Positions 6,339-7,906 of a stretch of 7,906 nucleotides of DNA are shown piece by piece (position 1 is the first letter of the stretch; each line of letters opens with the position of its first letter). Source of the stretch: Desulfovibrionaceae bacterium UBA930 (GTDB lineage: Bacteria > Desulfobacterota > Desulfovibrionia > Desulfovibrionales > Desulfovibrionaceae). The stretch lies in NCBI GenBank assembly GCA_002293605.1, contig DBDO01000187.1, positions 4,184-12,089 of the forward strand, given 5' to 3'. The notes beneath the pieces are model-generated. The model was not told the DNA's origin, did not search any database, and saw only the letters and a list, made by a program, of their open reading frames with translations. The position numbers and the translations under genes were made by a program.

Positions 6339-7599
6339 GCAGGGGCGCTGTCCTTCAGATTTTTTTTCGGGGGACTCTGTCCCCCGAACCTCCTGGCAAG
6401 GGGGTGACCCCCTTGCGACCCCATTTCCGAGCCGAATAGCGCTACTGCTGCCGCGCTTTTCCCGCTACGGCGGGGTGGAGCAGTTCGGCTTTCGTCTGGC
6501 CGGAGAACTGGCCCGGCGCGGGCATGCGGTGGACTTTATCTGCGCGCGCAAGGAGATTGAGGCACCGCAGGGTGTGCGGGTGCTGGCAGTGGGGCGCCCG
6601 CCGGGCTTTCGCTCTCTCAAGTTACTCTATTTTCTTCTGCGGGCTGAAATGCTGCGCAGGCGCGGGCGCTACGACCTTTCCGTAAGCCTTGGCAAAACCT
6701 GGAACCAGGATCTCAGCCGTATGGGCGGCGGGCCTTTGAAAATATTCTGGGAACAATCGGAAAAAGCCCTTGCCCCCGGCCTTCCCCGCCTGCTCAAACG
6801 CTTAAAGCGCAGACTCCGGCCCTCCAACTGGCTGACCTTGCTGGTGGAAAAGCGCCAGTTCGGCCCGGAGAGCGAGGTCATCGCGGTTTCCCATCTGGTG
6901 CGCGACTGGCTGCTCGAGGCCTATGGCGCGCTTGATCCGGCACGGGTCAGCGTGGTCTATAACCAACCGGACAGTTGCCGCTTTTTTCCGCCCTCGCCCC
7001 AGGAACGGGAGGCGGCCCGTGCGGCCCTGGCTGCGAAGGTTCCGGCAGGGAGCGCACTGCCGCAGGGCACGGTTTTCATAGGTACGGCTTCCACCAATTT
7101 TGAATTAAAGGGCCTGGCACCGCTGATTCGGGCTTTAGCCCTGCTGCCCGAGCATACGCTGCTTTTTGTGGCGGGCGGCAGGGAGCACCGGGCTTATGCG
7201 GAACTCGCCCGCAGTCTGGGCGTGGCGGAGCGGCTTGTGTTTTGCGGCAAGGTGGACGACATGCCCGCCTTTTACAAGGCCCTGGATATCTTTATTCTGC
7301 CGACTTTTTACGATGCCTGCTCCAATGCCGTGCTGGAGGCTTTGTCCTCGGGCTGCAGGACACTCACCAGCGCCAGTAACGGCGCTGCCTTTTTTTTGGA
7401 AGAGAATGCGATCTTTCCCGATTCCGGCGATGTAAAGGAACTGGCAAGGCGTCTTGCCCTCTTTATGGAGCGCCCCGCGCCGCCCCCCTTTGTCTGGCCG
7501 CAAAGCGTGCCCAGCGGAGTGGAGGCCTTTGCGGACAGCGTGGAGCGCATGCTTGGGAAAAAGGGGAGAGAAGACGTAGCTTTTCAGGGGAGATGCTGA
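6313..7599 (+). CDS. GT4-family glycosyltransferase, WaaG-like (LPS core type)
   Basis: A 428-residue GT-B glycosyltransferase. The fold begins at RIALLLPRFSRYGGVEQFGF (41-60), the N-terminal Rossmann domain with the GGVE acceptor-side motif. Residues 121-149 and 179-199 (EKRQFGPESEVIAVSHLVRDW) parallel E. coli WaaG. The donor half has GTASTNFELKGL (257-268; Lys266 in the phosphate-binding position), LLFVAGG, and DIFILPTFYDACSNAVLEALSSG (325-347), where the family's E-x7-E appears as Asp334-x7-Glu342. A role in adding a sugar to the lipopolysaccharide core at the inner membrane face is the likeliest; the exact sugar is not predictable. The gene overlaps the preceding one by 26 nt and so is probably co-transcribed and coupled. 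Oddity: residues 1-40 have no counterpart in the family and are largely encoded by a double-hairpin repeat. A GTP- or ADP-heptose user is an alternative. Confidence 0.85.
   Translation: MKTAMESGRQGRCPSDFFSGDSVPRTSWQGGDPLATPFPSRIALLLPRFSRYGGVEQFGFRLAGELARRGHAVDFICARKEIEAPQGVRVLAVGRPPGFRSLKLLYFLLRAEMLRRRGRYDLSVSLGKTWNQDLSRMGGGPLKIFWEQSEKALAPGLPRLLKRLKRRLRPSNWLTLLVEKRQFGPESEVIAVSHLVRDWLLEAYGALDPARVSVVYNQPDSCRFFPPSPQEREAARAALAAKVPAGSALPQGTVFIGTASTNFELKGLAPLIRALALLPEHTLLFVAGGREHRAYAELARSLGVAERLVFCGKVDDMPAFYKALDIFILPTFYDACSNAVLEALSSGCRTLTSASNGAAFFLEENAIFPDSGDVKELARRLALFMERPAPPPFVWPQSVPSGVEAFADSVERMLGKKGREDVAFQGRC
6366..6416. repeat. Double-hairpin GC-rich palindromic repeat element
   Basis: Two perfect hairpins in tandem. 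The first has a 10-bp stem TTCGGGGGAC / GTCCCCCGAA with a TCT loop (6366-6388). The second has a 9-bp stem GCAAGGGGG / CCCCCTTGC with a TGA loop (6396-6416). The spacer is CCTCCTG, and a run of eight T (6360-6367) precedes the element and overlaps its first bases. I recall similar paired GGGGGA...TCCCCC and CAAGGGG...CCCCTTG units scattered between genes in Desulfovibrio genomes, resembling REP/BIME-type repeats. Here it lies in a gene's coding start, not between genes. The T run is on the wrong side for a plus-strand intrinsic terminator. Confidence 0.75.
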
Positions 7600-7643
7600 C
7601 TTCCCGGATATCTTCGCCAGAGGGTATATTCTCCGATGCGTTC

Positions 7644-7684
7644 CTCGGGTATAGCGAAGGTGCGCTCATCTCCCCGAGTGTTTT
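7644..7684 (+). terminator. Possible terminator after the glycosyltransferase gene
   Basis: CTCGGG (7644-7649) pairs with CCCGAG (7673-7678), with an inner AGCG / CGCT stem (7653-7656 and 7663-7666), and is followed by TGTTTT. The stem is interrupted by unequal internal loops, so it is weaker than the terminator at 4459. No other plus-strand terminator was seen between 7599 and the toxin gene, apart from the palindrome at 7693, which could also serve. Confidence 0.35.
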
Positions 7685-7689
7685 CGCTC

Positions 7690-7718
7690 TTGCCATAGTC
7701 CCAATTTGGGACTATGGT
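7690..7718 (+). promoter_or_regulatory. Promoter of the higB toxin gene
   Basis: TTGCCA (7690-7695, five of six consensus bases) is followed at 17 nt by TATGGT (7713-7718, four of six). Transcription would begin about six or seven nt later, at 7724-7725, which coincides with the A of the toxin's ATG at 7725. No Shine-Dalgarno sequence exists in front of that ATG, so the transcript is probably leaderless. Confidence 0.65.
7693..7717. promoter_or_regulatory. 25-nt perfect palindrome: probable HigA operator
   Basis: CCATAGTCCCAA and TTGGGACTATGG are exact reverse complements around a single T. The element fills the whole -35/-10 spacer and overlaps both hexamers, the typical place for autorepression by the antitoxin (HigA, an Xre-type HTH) or the toxin-antitoxin complex. 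Read as RNA it would form a 12-bp hairpin followed by TATTTTC, so it might also act as a terminator for upstream transcription. Confidence 0.65.
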
Positions 7719-7724
7719 ATTTTC

Positions 7725-7906
7725 ATGAGGATAATCGCTCTTTCCACGCTCAAGGCCTTCTGGGAAACTCCGGCCTGCTCAGATGCCAAAGATCCTCTTC
7801 TGGCATGGTACAGGTTCACCCTTAACGCTGACTGGGCATCACCTGCCGACATCAAGGCCGATTTGCGTAATGCAAGCATCTTGCAGGATGGGAGAGTAAT
7901 TTTTAA
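7725..7906 (+). CDS. higB: HigB-family toxin (3' end beyond right edge)
   Basis: The ATG at 7725 opens a frame of 60 complete codons that is still open at the window edge. The product begins MRIIALSTLKAFW (1-13), then LLAWYRFTLNADW (25-37), SPADIKADLRNASIL (39-53) and DGRVIF (55-60). This is the pattern of the HigB_toxin family (RelE-like mRNA interferases, about 90-100 residues): MRII start, LKxFWE, WY...ADW, PADIKADxxxAsil, gxRvVFN. These toxins cut mRNA on the ribosome and are held in check by the HigA antitoxin, normally encoded just downstream, which would lie outside this window. The C-terminal catalytic part is not visible. Base composition looks less GC-rich than the neighbours, consistent with an acquired module. 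Confidence 0.88.
   Translation, partial: MRIIALSTLKAFWETPACSDAKDPLLAWYRFTLNADWASPADIKADLRNASILQDGRVIF

Noticed and set aside
6360..6416. Double hairpin as an intrinsic terminator after citrate synthase
   Set aside because: The T run precedes the hairpins instead of following them, and the downstream gene starts upstream of the element.
7463..7696. Minus-strand 77-codon frame across the end of the glycosyltransferase gene
   Set aside because: Antisense to the glycosyltransferase C-terminus, no recognisable domain; the upstream part only reads through the intergenic hairpin.

Overview
The window comes from a sulfate-reducing deltaproteobacterium, almost certainly of the Desulfovibrio group. 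On the minus strand it carries the dissimilatory sulfite reductase genes dsrA (complete) and dsrB (cut by the left edge). DsrA has the 437-residue length I remember for Desulfovibrio vulgaris, and all eight cluster cysteines of the siroheme-[4Fe-4S] sites fall at the positions known from the solved Desulfovibrio enzyme. The rest of the window is GC-rich with strong codon bias, which produces very long but spurious antisense reading frames.

Layout from left to right. (1) 1-2417, minus: dsrB and dsrA, an operon with an 18-nt spacer. (2) 2418-2824: a divergent control region of about 0.4 kb with a plausible sigma70-type dsrA promoter whose -10 box lies in a 12-bp palindrome. (3) 2825-4460, plus: three tightly spaced genes of unknown role (92, 182 and 252 aa). 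The middle one looks like a type I restriction HsdR N-terminal (PD-(D/E)XK-like) fold that has lost its E-x-K catalytic pair. An intrinsic terminator overlaps the stop codon of the third gene. (4) 4506-6338, plus: a DRE-TIM metallolyase, probably a Re-citrate synthase, carrying a C-terminal Cache-type sensor domain in place of the usual LeuA-type regulatory domain. (5) 6313-7599, plus: a WaaG-like GT4 glycosyltransferase that starts inside the end of the preceding gene. Its first ~40 codons are made largely of a double-hairpin GC-rich repeat. (6) 7600-7906: a terminator-like hairpin, then a promoter whose spacer is a perfect 25-nt palindrome, then the first 60 codons of a HigB-type toxin that runs off the right edge.

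Working picture: the left half makes the terminal enzyme of sulfate respiration. The divergent side carries a small conserved-looking set of unknown genes followed by the enzyme that makes citrate for 2-oxoglutarate and glutamate synthesis in an organism without a full oxidative TCA cycle. From memory, D. vulgaris Hildenborough has the same arrangement (Re-citrate synthase DVU0398 three genes away from dsrA DVU0402), so this neighbourhood appears to be conserved. The glycosyltransferase and the toxin-antitoxin gene look like the start of a variable flank.

The most unusual items are the Cache sensor fused to a cytosolic citrate synthase, the mobile-looking palindromic repeat translated as the N-terminus of a glycosyltransferase, the apparently leaderless higB with its operator-promoter, and the nuclease-dead HsdR-N-like protein beside dsrAB.
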